This document shows, piece after piece, positions 41,482-49,744 of a DNA stretch of 64,000 nt. Every line of letters begins with the position of its first letter. Position 1 is the stretch's first letter. Position numbers and translations under genes: made by a program. This stretch comes from DATHWB01 sp041744795 (GTDB taxonomy: Bacteria; Actinomycetota; Acidimicrobiia; Spongiisociales; ZC4RG35), in assembly GCA_041744795.1 (NCBI GenBank), contig JBGTKD010000192.1, positions 1 through 64,000 of the forward strand, in the 5' to 3' direction. The notes beneath the pieces are model-generated. The model searched no databases, was not told the origin of the DNA, and was given only the letters and a program-made list of their open reading frames with translations.

Positions 41482-41536
41482 CCGCTTTTTAGCGCATCAA
41501 CGTCGCAAGAATGACGCGTTCTGCGGTAGAGAAGTG
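41482..41536 (+). repeat. dispersed ~55-bp element, copy 3
   Basis: This is the most diverged copy (T-run, AGCGCATCAACGTCGCA, GAATGACGCGTTCTGCGGTAGAGAA) but is clearly the same element in the same orientation. Unlike the other two it lies upstream of a gene start, covering the 5' flank of the DDAH-like gene. Confidence 0.75.
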
Positions 41537-41573
41537 ATCCGGGGCGCGACGGAACCCGCAGGGCGTCACCTCT

Positions 41574-41620
41574 GCAATCGTCAACAAGTGTTGACGATTG
41601 CCCACTTCTTGGCGTATCGT
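41574..41620 (+). promoter_or_regulatory. autoregulated leaderless promoter of the toxin-antitoxin pair
   Basis: GCAATCGTCAACA (41574-41586) and TGTTGACGATTGC (41589-41601) are perfect 13-base inverted arms with a 2-base spacer. The right arm contains the -35 TTGACG (41591-41596). An 18-base spacer leads to -10 TATCGT (41615-41620), 6 bases before the GTG at 41627. A repressor on the palindrome would cover the -35. Confidence 0.75.
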
Positions 41621-41626
41621 TGGAAT

Positions 41627-41857
41627 GTGGACATCGAGGCGAGTGCGCGCAAACACGGTGTCCCGGACGAAGACATGGTGCATGCGTTGCGACATCATTG
41701 GCGAGCATTCGAGACCGGCGACCCGGCGGTGGTGATGTTCATTGGTCCGTCGTCCACCGGCGAACCTTTGGAGATCGGTGTCGTCACGGATGCGGATGGA
41801 ACGGCGATCATCCACGCCATGAAGGCCCGAGATAAGTTCCTGAGAGGTTGGAAGTGA
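41627..41857 (+). CDS. probable toxin of a type II toxin-antitoxin module
   Basis: This 76-residue protein begins VDIEASARKHGVPDEDMVHALRHHWRAF and contains VVMFIGPSSTGEPLEIGVV and IIHAMKARDKFL. The pattern of an HGV-helix followed by a beta-sheet with a late HAM.AR.K segment resembles small BrnT/RelE-like RNase toxins, but no exact family is claimed. It starts at GTG 41627 from a leaderless promoter and ends in a GTGA overlap with the following DNA-binding gene. The order toxin then antitoxin matches BrnT/BrnA-type modules. Confidence 0.65.
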   Translation: MDIEASARKHGVPDEDMVHALRHHWRAFETGDPAVVMFIGPSSTGEPLEIGVVTDADGTAIIHAMKARDKFLRGWK

Positions 41858-42117
41858 ACGAAACACGAGCCGAACGAGCGACCGTCCTGGAAGACTGGGC
41901 TGACCGAGTTCTCATTGAGGACTTGGTGGCCGTCGACACCGACGTCTTGCGGATGATCGCCGAACTGGTTGATCAGCGGAACGAGGTCGACGGGGAACTC
42001 ACGCAAGCCGTCCGTTCAGCCCGCGAAGCTCATCGCAGCTGGTCAGAAATCGGAGCGATGCTTGGCGTGTCGAAGCAGGCCGCCCAGCGAAAGTACTCGG
42101 CAAAGACGTCCGCCTAA
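41854..42117 (+). CDS. probable antitoxin with helix-turn-helix
   Basis: This 87-residue protein has a C-terminal helix-turn-helix of the sigma-region-4-like kind (SWSEIGAMLGVSKQAAQRKY, about residues 62-81). An acidic N-terminal helix (ERATVLEDWADRVLIEDL) could bind the partner toxin. The GTG at 41854 overlaps the stop of the preceding gene, so both are made together. It is a good candidate for the protein that binds the 13-base palindrome upstream. Toxin-antitoxin function is inferred from size, order, overlap and operator. Confidence 0.65.
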   Translation: MNETRAERATVLEDWADRVLIEDLVAVDTDVLRMIAELVDQRNEVDGELTQAVRSAREAHRSWSEIGAMLGVSKQAAQRKYSAKTSA

Positions 42118-42146
42118 GAGCCGTGTCGTAACTCCACCCGCCACTA

Positions 42147-42161
42147 GCCCAGTGGCTGGGC
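42147..42161. terminator. short hairpin between convergent genes
   Basis: GCCCAG and CTGGGC pair around a TGG loop directly after the ctaG stop and about 30 bases after the antitoxin stop. It is small and has no T-tract, so it is only a weak intrinsic terminator candidate. Confidence 0.4.
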
Positions 42162-42163
42162 CG

Positions 42164-42970
42164 CTATTTGACGAGTTCGCGTTCCAGGACGTCGAGGCGG
42201 CGTTCCTCTGCGATCCACTTGAACCAGATCCGGGCGATGATCCCCAGCAGGTAAAACGCGCCGCCAATCTTCATGAGGATTCCGGCGATCGTCTGGTCCT
42301 CCACTGGAGTAATACCCCATGTGAGCGGGGCGTCGCCGTACACCGGGTAAAGCTGATAGTCGCTGAAAGTCAATAACGACGCAGGAACGATCGGAACGAT
42401 CGTGTTCAAAAAGATGTAGCCGATTCGAGCTGGTGCAGACAGCCGGGGGATTTCCGGTGTCGGGCTGAATCCCGGGAGCCACAGCAGCATTGCGGTGGCG
42501 AAGAATCCGAGATGGACCAGAAAGTGTCCCCCCTCGGTCTGGTTCTGCCACGCCACCGCGGTGGGCCAGTGGATGGCGACGATCGCAGCATTGAAAGTGA
42601 TGAGACCCACAACCGGGGTTGCGACCTTGCGCAGGATCGGCGCGACCCTGGGGTGTCCCAGAGTGCGATCTGCCATCCAGCGCGGCATGCCTACCAACAG
42701 CAGCGGAGGCACGACGTAGCCGATGAGCATGTGCTCGAGCATGTGGAACGTGAACAGCGTCTGCTCGGCGAGGTCGTGTATCGGCCAGCCGGCAGCAACG
42801 AGCAGCACACCCACCCCGGCGTACCAGGCTCGCCATTGGACCCGGGTGGCCGGTGCTGCCTTGGGTGCTACCAGCGGACGTAGCCGCCGTTCGGCCCACC
42901 ACCAGCCGATGGCCAGGATGGCGATCAGCGCCAGAACGTCCAAGTGGAGGTGGAAGTCGGGGAGAGGCAT
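42164..42970 (-). CDS. ctaG: cytochrome c oxidase assembly factor CtaG (caa3 type)
   Basis: This 268-residue membrane protein has about seven helices and the caa3_CtaG motifs: DLAEQTLFTFHMLEHMLIGYVVPPLLLVGMP, with conserved His residues, and a later HFLVHLGFFATAMLLWLPG. In Bacillus and actinobacteria CtaG is needed to assemble the CuB-containing oxidase. It is the last gene of the ctaC-D-E-F-G operon. It starts 6 bases after the ctaF stop. Confidence 0.9.
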   Translation of the reverse strand: MPLPDFHLHLDVLALIAILAIGWWWAERRLRPLVAPKAAPATRVQWRAWYAGVGVLLVAAGWPIHDLAEQTLFTFHMLEHMLIGYVVPPLLLVGMPRWMADRTLGHPRVAPILRKVATPVVGLITFNAAIVAIHWPTAVAWQNQTEGGHFLVHLGFFATAMLLWLPGFSPTPEIPRLSAPARIGYIFLNTIVPIVPASLLTFSDYQLYPVYGDAPLTWGITPVEDQTIAGILMKIGGAFYLLGIIARIWFKWIAEERRLDVLERELVK

Positions 42971-42976
42971 GTCGCC

Positions 42977-43291
42977 CTAGCGGGTAATCAGCCCCAGAAG
43001 GAAAGAACCGATCACGATGCCGTAGAGGGCGAGGGCCAGGATGAACCCTCCTGCGAAAAAGCGGGTCAGCACCGGCTTTTCGAAACGCAGGTGCATGAAC
43101 CAGCCGATGACCACGACGAACTTGAAGAACGACAGGATGATCAGAAGGGGTCCGTCCCATCCCTGCATGTCGACGGCTTCGTCGATATAGAACAGCGCAA
43201 CCTCGACGGCGGTGACGATCCCCAAGAGGATGGCGATCTTGACGTACTGACCGGTGGTCGGATGAGCGACGTCGTGGGTGCCTTCAGACAT
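42977..43291 (-). CDS. ctaF: cytochrome c oxidase subunit IV (COX4_pro type)
   Basis: This 104-residue protein has three membrane helices with ILLGIVTAVEVALFYID and FFKFVVVIGWFMHLRFE, the pattern of prokaryotic small subunit IV. It stabilises the oxidase complex and has no catalytic residues. The ATG at 43291 overlaps the stop of the subunit III gene by one base. Confidence 0.88.
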   Translation of the reverse strand: MSEGTHDVAHPTTGQYVKIAILLGIVTAVEVALFYIDEAVDMQGWDGPLLIILSFFKFVVVIGWFMHLRFEKPVLTRFFAGGFILALALYGIVIGSFLLGLITR

Positions 43292-43926
43292 CAGACTGCT
43301 CCGAGCAGGTAGACGATGGTGAAGATGACGATCCAAATGATGTCGACGAAGTGCCAGTACAGCCCAACCAATTCCAGGTTCATGCCGTGCTTCTCCGACA
43401 GCCCGCCCTGGCGCTTGGACATCCCGAAGAGCGACAACAGCATGACCACGCCGATCGCTACGTGGGCGCCGTGGAAGCCAGTCAACATGAAGAAGGCAGA
43501 CGACGCAGGGTTGGTCGTGAGCGTCATGCCGTAGACCTGGATGAACTCATAGAACTCGAAGACCTGTCCGCCTAGGAAGAGTGATCCGAGCATGGCGGTG
43601 GCCAACAGCCACGTTCGTGTCCCGTTCTGGTCCCCCTGCGCCAGTGAGTGATGGGCGAGCACCATCGTCAGCGAGCTCATGAGAAGCACGAACGAAGATA
43701 CCGAGGTGAACGGGATGTCGTAGATCTCCCGAGGCACGACGGTCGCGCCGAAGGTGTCGTTGCCGTAGACGAGATAGTTTGTGATGAGCGCGCCGAAGAA
43801 CAGGAACTCGGAGCTGAGGAACAGCCACATCCCCAGCTTTCGGTTATCGATTCCGAACGACTCGTGCTCTCCGTGACCCCCGTGATCTTCGGCGTGGTCC
43901 GCGTTGGCTTGCATCGTGTCAGCCAT
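43291..43926 (-). CDS. ctaE: cytochrome c oxidase subunit III
   Basis: This 211-residue protein has the five-helix bacterial subunit III pattern. A His/Glu-rich N-terminus is followed by LGMWLFLSSEFLFFGALITNYLVYG, the lipid-binding FHGAHVAIGVVMLLSL and the C-terminal LVGLYWHFVDIIWIVIFTIVYL. It supports proton uptake and the stability of the oxidase. Overlaps of one base with both neighbours show tight coupling inside the ctaCDEFG operon. Confidence 0.95.
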   Translation of the reverse strand: MADTMQANADHAEDHGGHGEHESFGIDNRKLGMWLFLSSEFLFFGALITNYLVYGNDTFGATVVPREIYDIPFTSVSSFVLLMSSLTMVLAHHSLAQGDQNGTRTWLLATAMLGSLFLGGQVFEFYEFIQVYGMTLTTNPASSAFFMLTGFHGAHVAIGVVMLLSLFGMSKRQGGLSEKHGMNLELVGLYWHFVDIIWIVIFTIVYLLGAV

Positions 43927-45929
43927 CAGTACGCCTCGGCCATTTCCGACTCGGGATGTTCGTCATGCGGCTCTTCCAGCGGCTCCATGCCCCATCCGAG
44001 CAGGGCGCCGAGGGCGACGATTACTCCTATAGCGATGAGCAGCTTCCCGGCGAGGCCCTCGTGGAAGATGATCCCGTATGCGATCAACGGCAGACCGGAG
44101 GCCATGATGATCGGGTAGTAGGACGGGTTGGGCAGGTGGATAGGCGACTTTGGGTTCCGCCCGTCGTGGTCCATCCGGTCTACCAACTCGTCAGCGTCGT
44201 CCTTGCGAACCGCTCTGCCTTCTTCATCCTCGCCGTACTTCATGTGCCAGAAGTGGTCGAGGCTGGTGACGACAGGATTCTCGGCGAAGTTGTACTCCGG
44301 GGTCGGGTTGGGGATGCTCCACTCGATTGTCCGGGCGTCCCAAGGATCCAGTCCGGAGGCCGGACCTTTCCGCTTCGACCAGGTCCAGTTGAACATGAAT
44401 ACGAGGATCGAGAGGGCGATGGTGAACGCTCCGATGGTCACTGCCAGGTTCCAAGGCCCGAAGTTCGTCTCGGGGGCATAGCGCCAGGTGCGTCGGACCA
44501 TGCCTTGCAGCCCAAGCCAGTGCATGGGGGCGAAAGTCAGGTTGAAACCTATGAACTGGATCCAGAAGTGCGTCTTTCCGAGCGCTTCGTTCATCATCCG
44601 GCCGGTCAGCTTGGGGAACCAGTAGTACAGGCCGGCGAAGATCCCAAAGATCGCTCCGCCGAAGAGCACGTAGTGGAAGTGAGCGACGATGTAGTACGTG
44701 TCGGTCTGCTGCCAGTCAGACGGGACCACGGAGTGGGTCACGCCGGACAGTCCGCCGATCACGAACATCGCCACAAAGCCAATGGCGAACAACATCGGGG
44801 TGGTCAAACGTATTCGCCCGCCCCACATCGTCCCCAGCCAGTTGAAGATTTTGATGCCCGTCGGGATAGCGATGGTCATTGTCGATAGACCGAACGCCGC
44901 CTGGGCGACCGGGGTGAGTGCCGAGGAGAACATGTGGTGGGCCCACACGCCGAAACCCAGGAAGGCGATGGCGCCGCCGGCGAAGACGATGGCTGCGTAT
45001 CCGAACAGCGGCTTGCGGGAGAAGACGGGCAGAACTTCTGAGACGATGCCCATCGCGGGGAGGATGAGGATGTAGACCTCGGGGTGGCCAAACAGCCAGA
45101 ACAGGTGCTGCCAAAGAATTGGATCGCCTCCGCCCGCCGCCTGGAAGAACAAGGTTCCGAAAGACCGGTCAAAGGTCCCCATGAACAAGGCGACGGCAAT
45201 GATCGGCAGCGAGAACAGCAGCAGGAAGGCGACCACCATCGTCATCCAGATGAACACCGGCATCCGGAGCAGCCGCATGCCCTTGGCCCGCATGTTGAAC
45301 ACCGTGACGAGAAAATTCACCGACGAAATCAGCGACGCGATACCCAGGATCTGCAATCCGAGCAGGGCGAAGTCGACGGCCGCGCCCGGCGAGAAGTCGG
45401 GACCGGCGTTCGGTTGATAAAGGAACCATCCGCCGTCTGGCAGACCGCCCAAGAGCGTCTGGTCGGTCGGGTCGATGTTCCCGGGGACTCCTTCCACGCC
45501 GAGTGGCGGGGTCACTTGGCCGAAGAAGATCACCGAATAGAGGAATATCGCCCCCGCCAGGAAAATCCACCACGACAGGGCGTTCATCCGCGGGAAGGCC
45601 ACGTCCCTGGCGCCGATCATGAGTGGCAGCAGGTAGTTCATGAAGGCGGCGGAAACCGGCATCACGAACAGGAAGATCATCGTGAGACCGTGAGTGGAGA
45701 ACAGGGCGTTGTACTCCGCGGCGGTTAGGAAGTCGCCGTTAGGGCCGGCCAGCTGGAGACGGAGCAGCAGGGCTTCGATTCCTCCGATGATGAAGAACGT
45801 GAAGGCGGCGTAGCCATACATGATGCCGATTTTCTTGTGATCGACAGTCGTGATCCATGACCAGAAGCCCGTGGTGGACTCGGGACGGCGGAAGATCGTC
45901 GACGACGGGCGTTGGGTCGTGGCGGTCAC
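43926..45929 (-). CDS. ctaD: cytochrome c oxidase subunit I with C-terminal extension
   Basis: This 667-residue catalytic subunit has all heme-copper ligands: STHGLTMIFLF (heme a His), GHPEVYILILPAMG (CuB His and cross-linked Tyr), WAHHMF (two CuB His) and VAHFHYVLFGG (heme a3 and a His). Twelve core helices are followed by a hydrophilic segment and two extra C-terminal helices (about residues 600-650), longer than a classical subunit I. It reduces oxygen to water and pumps protons. The ATG at 45929 overlaps the ctaC stop. Confidence 0.96.
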   Translation of the reverse strand: MTATTQRPSSTIFRRPESTTGFWSWITTVDHKKIGIMYGYAAFTFFIIGGIEALLLRLQLAGPNGDFLTAAEYNALFSTHGLTMIFLFVMPVSAAFMNYLLPLMIGARDVAFPRMNALSWWIFLAGAIFLYSVIFFGQVTPPLGVEGVPGNIDPTDQTLLGGLPDGGWFLYQPNAGPDFSPGAAVDFALLGLQILGIASLISSVNFLVTVFNMRAKGMRLLRMPVFIWMTMVVAFLLLFSLPIIAVALFMGTFDRSFGTLFFQAAGGGDPILWQHLFWLFGHPEVYILILPAMGIVSEVLPVFSRKPLFGYAAIVFAGGAIAFLGFGVWAHHMFSSALTPVAQAAFGLSTMTIAIPTGIKIFNWLGTMWGGRIRLTTPMLFAIGFVAMFVIGGLSGVTHSVVPSDWQQTDTYYIVAHFHYVLFGGAIFGIFAGLYYWFPKLTGRMMNEALGKTHFWIQFIGFNLTFAPMHWLGLQGMVRRTWRYAPETNFGPWNLAVTIGAFTIALSILVFMFNWTWSKRKGPASGLDPWDARTIEWSIPNPTPEYNFAENPVVTSLDHFWHMKYGEDEEGRAVRKDDADELVDRMDHDGRNPKSPIHLPNPSYYPIIMASGLPLIAYGIIFHEGLAGKLLIAIGVIVALGALLGWGMEPLEEPHDEHPESEMAEAY

Positions 45930-47011
45930 GAAAGTGTCTCCATCCAGGCGATCAGGTCATCTATCTCTTGCTGTGTCAATCCGAGGTCTGGCATGAACGA
46001 ACCGGGCTTCACCTTCGGCGGGTTGGCCAGCCACTCGGTTAGAGCCTGGCGGTAGGGGAGGCCCTCATAGGGAAGGTATGCCCCGGCGAACACGTCCCGA
46101 CTGGCGAAGTGGGTGAGGTTGGGTCCGTTGAAACCGGGAGGAAGGATGTTGTCGGCGATGCCTTGGTCGTTGTCTTCGAAGTCGACCGTGTGGCATTGGG
46201 TGCAGCCCTTGTTCATGAACACCTGCAGCCCGTCCCAGGCCTGGGTCCCTTCGGCAGGAATCCGCGCTTCTCCCTGCTGGGCGATCACCCAGGCATCAAA
46301 GTCTGCCCGGCTGAGAACCTCCGCTTGGGTGCGCATGAGCGAATGCGAGAGCCCGCAGAACTCCGCGCAGTGACCCCAGAACACTCCCGGCTCATAGGCG
46401 TGCAGGCGCAGAAGTGTCTCCTGGCCTGGAACTAGGTAGCGCTTCCCGTTGAGGGCGGGAATCCAAAAGTTGTGAATCACGTCTTGTGAAGTCATCACCG
46501 CACAGATCTCCTCGCCTGCGGGCATGACCAACACGTTGGCCGTTTCGATCCCGTGATCCGGGTATTGGAACTCAAACCACCACTGGTGGCCGATGACCTC
46601 GATGACCATGGAGTCGCTGTCGCATCCGGTCAGCTCGAAGACTCCCTGCACGGTTGGAATGGCGATCCCGGCGAGAATCAAGGCGGGGATGACGGTCCAG
46701 GCGACTTCCAGCTTCGCATTGCCGTGGGTCTGTTTTGGCTCTTTGCGGTTCGGTCGGTCACGGAAAGCGATGACAGCGAAGACGAGCGCCCCCTGGACGA
46801 CCACAAATACAGCAGTGGCGATCCAGAACACCGGCCAGAAGAGTCCGTCGATGTGGTCGGCGATCGGGCCGGCGGGTTCGAATGTGGTCAGCGGCGAGTC
46901 GATCTCTATGAAGGAACACGAGGACAGCACCAGGCCCAACAGGGCGACACCAATAAAGCGAAAACGGGACGCTGACCTGGACGAGCGGCGCCACCGAGGG
47001 TGCTGAACCAT
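45926..47011 (-). CDS. ctaC: cytochrome c oxidase subunit II with fused cytochrome c domain
   Basis: This 361-residue protein has a lipobox-like signal peptide (LVLSSC near residue 33), two membrane helices (about 60-85 and 105-130) and a CuA cupredoxin domain with HCAEFCGLSHSLM. A C-terminal cytochrome c domain has the heme motif CTQCH and a late Met ligand in PGSFMPDLG. This caa3-like build lets the subunit accept electrons directly from bc1 or soluble donors. The ATG at 47011 was chosen because a -10 TACACT lies 6 bases upstream; a frame extension to 47080 was rejected. Confidence 0.93.
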   Translation of the reverse strand: MVQHPRWRRSSRSASRFRFIGVALLGLVLSSCSFIEIDSPLTTFEPAGPIADHIDGLFWPVFWIATAVFVVVQGALVFAVIAFRDRPNRKEPKQTHGNAKLEVAWTVIPALILAGIAIPTVQGVFELTGCDSDSMVIEVIGHQWWFEFQYPDHGIETANVLVMPAGEEICAVMTSQDVIHNFWIPALNGKRYLVPGQETLLRLHAYEPGVFWGHCAEFCGLSHSLMRTQAEVLSRADFDAWVIAQQGEARIPAEGTQAWDGLQVFMNKGCTQCHTVDFEDNDQGIADNILPPGFNGPNLTHFASRDVFAGAYLPYEGLPYRQALTEWLANPPKVKPGSFMPDLGLTQQEIDDLIAWMETLS

Positions 47012-47017
47012 GGGGCG

Positions 47018-47047
47018 AGTGTAAGTGCCGGAATAGGTCGCGGCCAA
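47018..47047 (-). promoter_or_regulatory. leaderless promoter of the cta operon
   Basis: On the minus strand -35 TTGGCC (47047-47042), an 18-base spacer and -10 TACACT (47023-47018) are followed by 6 bases and the ctaC ATG. No ribosome-binding site is present. Confidence 0.6.
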
Positions 47048-47076
47048 GCCAAGCGGCAAAGGCCCATTTTGCCGCT

Positions 47077-47892
47077 TCAACCGAGGTCTTCCAGGGCTCG
47101 TCGCAACTCATCTATCCCTATCGCGCCTTCGAACCGAGCGGTCACGATCCCGCCGTCGTCGACCACGAAGACCCACGGCTCGGAGGGCAGACCCCACGCT
47201 TCCACAGCGGCCACCGTTCGGAGGTCTCCCCCGGCGGCGGCCGTCAGGTCTTCGAAGATTTCGACGTGGATGAAATCGACTGCCGGGTAGTCGGCCTTCA
47301 CAGCTTTGACGATATCGAGCGTCGGTCCGCAGGTGGCGGTCATGCAGAAGGCTGGGGTGGCGAAAGCGATCACGGTCGGTCGCCCGTTGGTGATGGCGTC
47401 CGCGATGGACAGTTCGTGCAGCGTCGGATCCGGGTTGTTGTCAGACGAGATCTCTCCCAGCGCGAACTCGGGATGGGTGCGGGTGGCGACCACCACGGCG
47501 GGATCACCGACAGCCGGCACCGGAGAGACGGTCTGAACGGCGAACGGAGTCGGGGGAGTGGGCTTACCGCCTTCGGGCTGAAGGACCACTTCCCAGCGTC
47601 CTGCGACATCCAGGTCGACGTTGGCCACCAGAAACCCGCGCACGTTGGGGATCGCCCACACCCATTCGGTGGCGACGGTGGCTACCTCGACACCGTCGAG
47701 CGAGAAGCGGGCGGTCGTCGGAACGTCGGGTTCGGAGAGGAAGGCGCCATCCTCCGACGAGACGATCGCCATCAGCAACCGGTTCGGCCCGGGGGTGAGG
47801 GTCTGTTGGGTGTTGGCGACGATCGCCACCCCGTCGGTTCCTCCGCCGCAAGCGGCGAGGACGAGAACCAGGGCAGCGGTCGTTCGTTTCAT
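47077..47892 (-). CDS. thioredoxin-fold lipoprotein
   Basis: This 271-residue protein has a lipobox signal peptide (LVLAAC, Cys near residue 15), an Ig-like middle region (about 30-125) and a C-terminal thioredoxin-like domain (about 150-271). The domain has TVIAFATPAFCMTATCGPTLDIVKAV, in which two cysteines are separated by four residues, not the usual two or three. Its location beside the oxidase operon suggests a role in copper or heme delivery or thiol reduction for CuA assembly, similar to Sco/TlpA proteins; this is inference. The ATG at 47892 overlaps the stop of the hydrolase gene. Confidence 0.8.
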   Translation of the reverse strand: MKRTTAALVLVLAACGGGTDGVAIVANTQQTLTPGPNRLLMAIVSSEDGAFLSEPDVPTTARFSLDGVEVATVATEWVWAIPNVRGFLVANVDLDVAGRWEVVLQPEGGKPTPPTPFAVQTVSPVPAVGDPAVVVATRTHPEFALGEISSDNNPDPTLHELSIADAITNGRPTVIAFATPAFCMTATCGPTLDIVKAVKADYPAVDFIHVEIFEDLTAAAGGDLRTVAAVEAWGLPSEPWVFVVDDGGIVTARFEGAIGIDELRRALEDLG

Positions 47893-48761
47893 GCCGACCT
47901 GAAATGGTCGACGAGGCGGTGCGTGAGATCGTCGTACAAGGCTGGTGGGAGATCGTGGCCCATTCCGGGCACGATCCACAGTTCGGCATTGGGGATTGCC
48001 TCGGCGCTAGCGATCCCCCCGGAAACGTCGATCAGGGGATCCTTTTCCCCATGGATCACGAGGGACGCTGCCGTGATCTTCGCAAGCTCGCCGGTGCGGT
48101 CGCCGTAAGCGAGGATCGCGGCTAGCTGGCGTCCAGTTCCCTGCGGGTAGACCACGCGGTCCAGGTTGCGGGCGGCGGTTTCACGAGCTCGGGCTTCGTC
48201 GAAGTAGTCGCCCCAGGCCAAGGTGGCGTAGTCGACAGTTGACTGGATGGCCGCCGAGCGCTCGGTGGGGGGAGCGGTGTACAGCGCCTCGGTCATCTCC
48301 GGTGTCGCTTGCCCGACCTCGCGGTTGCCGGTAGTCGACATGATCGAGGCCAACGTCTTGACGCGTTCAGGGTGACGTATCGCAGTGACCTGGGCTATGT
48401 AGCCCCCCATCGACACGCCGAGGATGTGGGCCTTGTCTATTCCGAGAGCGTCGAGCACACCGACGGAGTCGTCCGCCATATCTGCCAGCGAGTACGGGAT
48501 CTCCGGGGTGCCACCTGCCTCCAGGGTCTCGACTACTCGCATCACGCTGACCCGGGCGTTGTCGAAGTGTTGGGAGTATCCGGAGTCACGGTTCTCAAAG
48601 AGCACCACCTGGAACCCGGCATCGACGATCGGGTCGATAAAGCCTGGACGCCAATAAGTGATCTGGCTTCCCAACCCGGATATGAAGAGCACGGCTGGGT
48701 CGTCTTCTGATCCGAACCGCTCGTAGTAGATCTTGATTCCGTTGGCGGTGAGCTCGGGCAT
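47889..48761 (-). CDS. alpha/beta hydrolase
   Basis: This 290-residue protein is an alpha/beta hydrolase with the oxyanion region LFISGLGSQITYW, nucleophile elbow GVSMGGY (Ser near residue 120), an acid in GEKDPLID and the catalytic His in PGMGHDLP. It resembles esterase and epoxide- or ester-hydrolase-like enzymes of unknown substrate. No signal peptide is present. It is the first gene of a two-gene unit with the thioredoxin-fold lipoprotein and is divergent from ctaB. Confidence 0.88.
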   Translation of the reverse strand: MPELTANGIKIYYERFGSEDDPAVLFISGLGSQITYWRPGFIDPIVDAGFQVVLFENRDSGYSQHFDNARVSVMRVVETLEAGGTPEIPYSLADMADDSVGVLDALGIDKAHILGVSMGGYIAQVTAIRHPERVKTLASIMSTTGNREVGQATPEMTEALYTAPPTERSAAIQSTVDYATLAWGDYFDEARARETAARNLDRVVYPQGTGRQLAAILAYGDRTGELAKITAASLVIHGEKDPLIDVSGGIASAEAIPNAELWIVPGMGHDLPPALYDDLTHRLVDHFRSA

Positions 48762-48820
48762 CGGGCGAGACTATCCGCTCTGCAAAGTGGGCTCACCTCG
48801 CCCGGTAGGCTGACCGGGCA

Positions 48821-49714
48821 ATGGGAGCAGCTGTCACTACCCCCGCGCCAGCCAAGGGTTTGCGCCATCTGATCGGGCCATACGTCGCTCTGACGAAGCC
48901 GCGCATCATCGAATTGCTGCTCATCACAACTGTTCCGGCGATGGTGCTCGCCGCACGTGGGTGGCCCGGTACCTGGCTGGTGGTCGCCACGCTCTTCGGT
49001 GGCACGCTGTCGGCTGGCGGAGCCAACGCCCTAAACAACTACTACGACCGCGATATCGACGAAGTTATGAAGCGAACCTCAAAGCGCCCCCTCCCGAACC
49101 ACCGGATCGAACCGGTACACGCCCGCAACTTCGGCTGGGTCCTGGGAGTCGCAGGTTTCGTCGTGCTGTGGGTTACTTCCAACTTCTTGGCTGCGGCGTT
49201 GTCCACGGGTGCGCTGTTGTTCTATGTCTACGTCTACACGCTGCGTCTCAAGCGGACCACATCCCAGAACATCGTGATCGGCGGAGCCGCGGGGGCGGCC
49301 CCCGTGCTGGTCGGATGGGCAGCGGTGACGGGCGATCTCTCCACGCCTGCCTGGGCGATGTTTGCCGTCGTGTTCGCCTGGACGCCACCACACTTCTGGG
49401 CGCTGGCCGTGAGATATCGAGACGACTACGCCGCCGCCGGCGTGCCCATGCTCCCCGTGGTCACCTCCATCGAGTCCACCACCCGCCAGATGGCCCTCTA
49501 CGGCGGAGTCACCGTCCTGTTCTCCCTGGCCCTCGTTCCCCTGGCGAACCTCGGCTGGCTCTACCTGATCACTGCTGTTGTCTGCGGGGCCGTGTTCATG
49601 ATCGAGTCGATTCGAGTCATGTTCCAACCAGCCAGGGCGATGAAACTATTCACTTACTCAACGGTCTATCTCAGCGTGTTGTTCGGCGCCCTCTTGGTGG
49701 ATGCCCTGATCTGA
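48821..49714 (+). CDS. ctaB: protoheme IX farnesyltransferase (heme O synthase)
   Basis: This 297-residue membrane protein of the UbiA prenyltransferase family has the first Asp-rich motif NNYYDRDIDEVMKRT and the second in AVRYRDDYAAAG, together with nine helices. It attaches a farnesyl group to heme b to give heme O, the precursor of the heme A needed by the neighbouring oxidase. No heme A synthase (ctaA) is in the window. The ATG at 48821 is preceded by TAGGCT and 9 bases without a clear ribosome-binding site. Confidence 0.95.
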   Translation: MGAAVTTPAPAKGLRHLIGPYVALTKPRIIELLLITTVPAMVLAARGWPGTWLVVATLFGGTLSAGGANALNNYYDRDIDEVMKRTSKRPLPNHRIEPVHARNFGWVLGVAGFVVLWVTSNFLAAALSTGALLFYVYVYTLRLKRTTSQNIVIGGAAGAAPVLVGWAAVTGDLSTPAWAMFAVVFAWTPPHFWALAVRYRDDYAAAGVPMLPVVTSIESTTRQMALYGGVTVLFSLALVPLANLGWLYLITAVVCGAVFMIESIRVMFQPARAMKLFTYSTVYLSVLFGALLVDALI

Positions 49715-49744
49715 CTGCCTGGGTGGGGGCGCTTCCGCTTACCG

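Noticed and set aside
27256..41536. The three ~55-base repeats as integron attC sites
   Set aside because: They lack the paired RYYYAAC/GTTRRRY boxes of attC, and no integrase gene is in the window.
41604..41627. A fourth degenerate copy of the dispersed repeat before the toxin gene (TTGGCGTATC match)
   Set aside because: Only about ten bases match; they are better explained as part of the promoter (-10 TATCGT).
42118..42163. Strong intrinsic terminator between the antitoxin and ctaG genes
   Set aside because: The hairpin has only a 6-base-pair stem and no T-tract, so it is listed as weak only.
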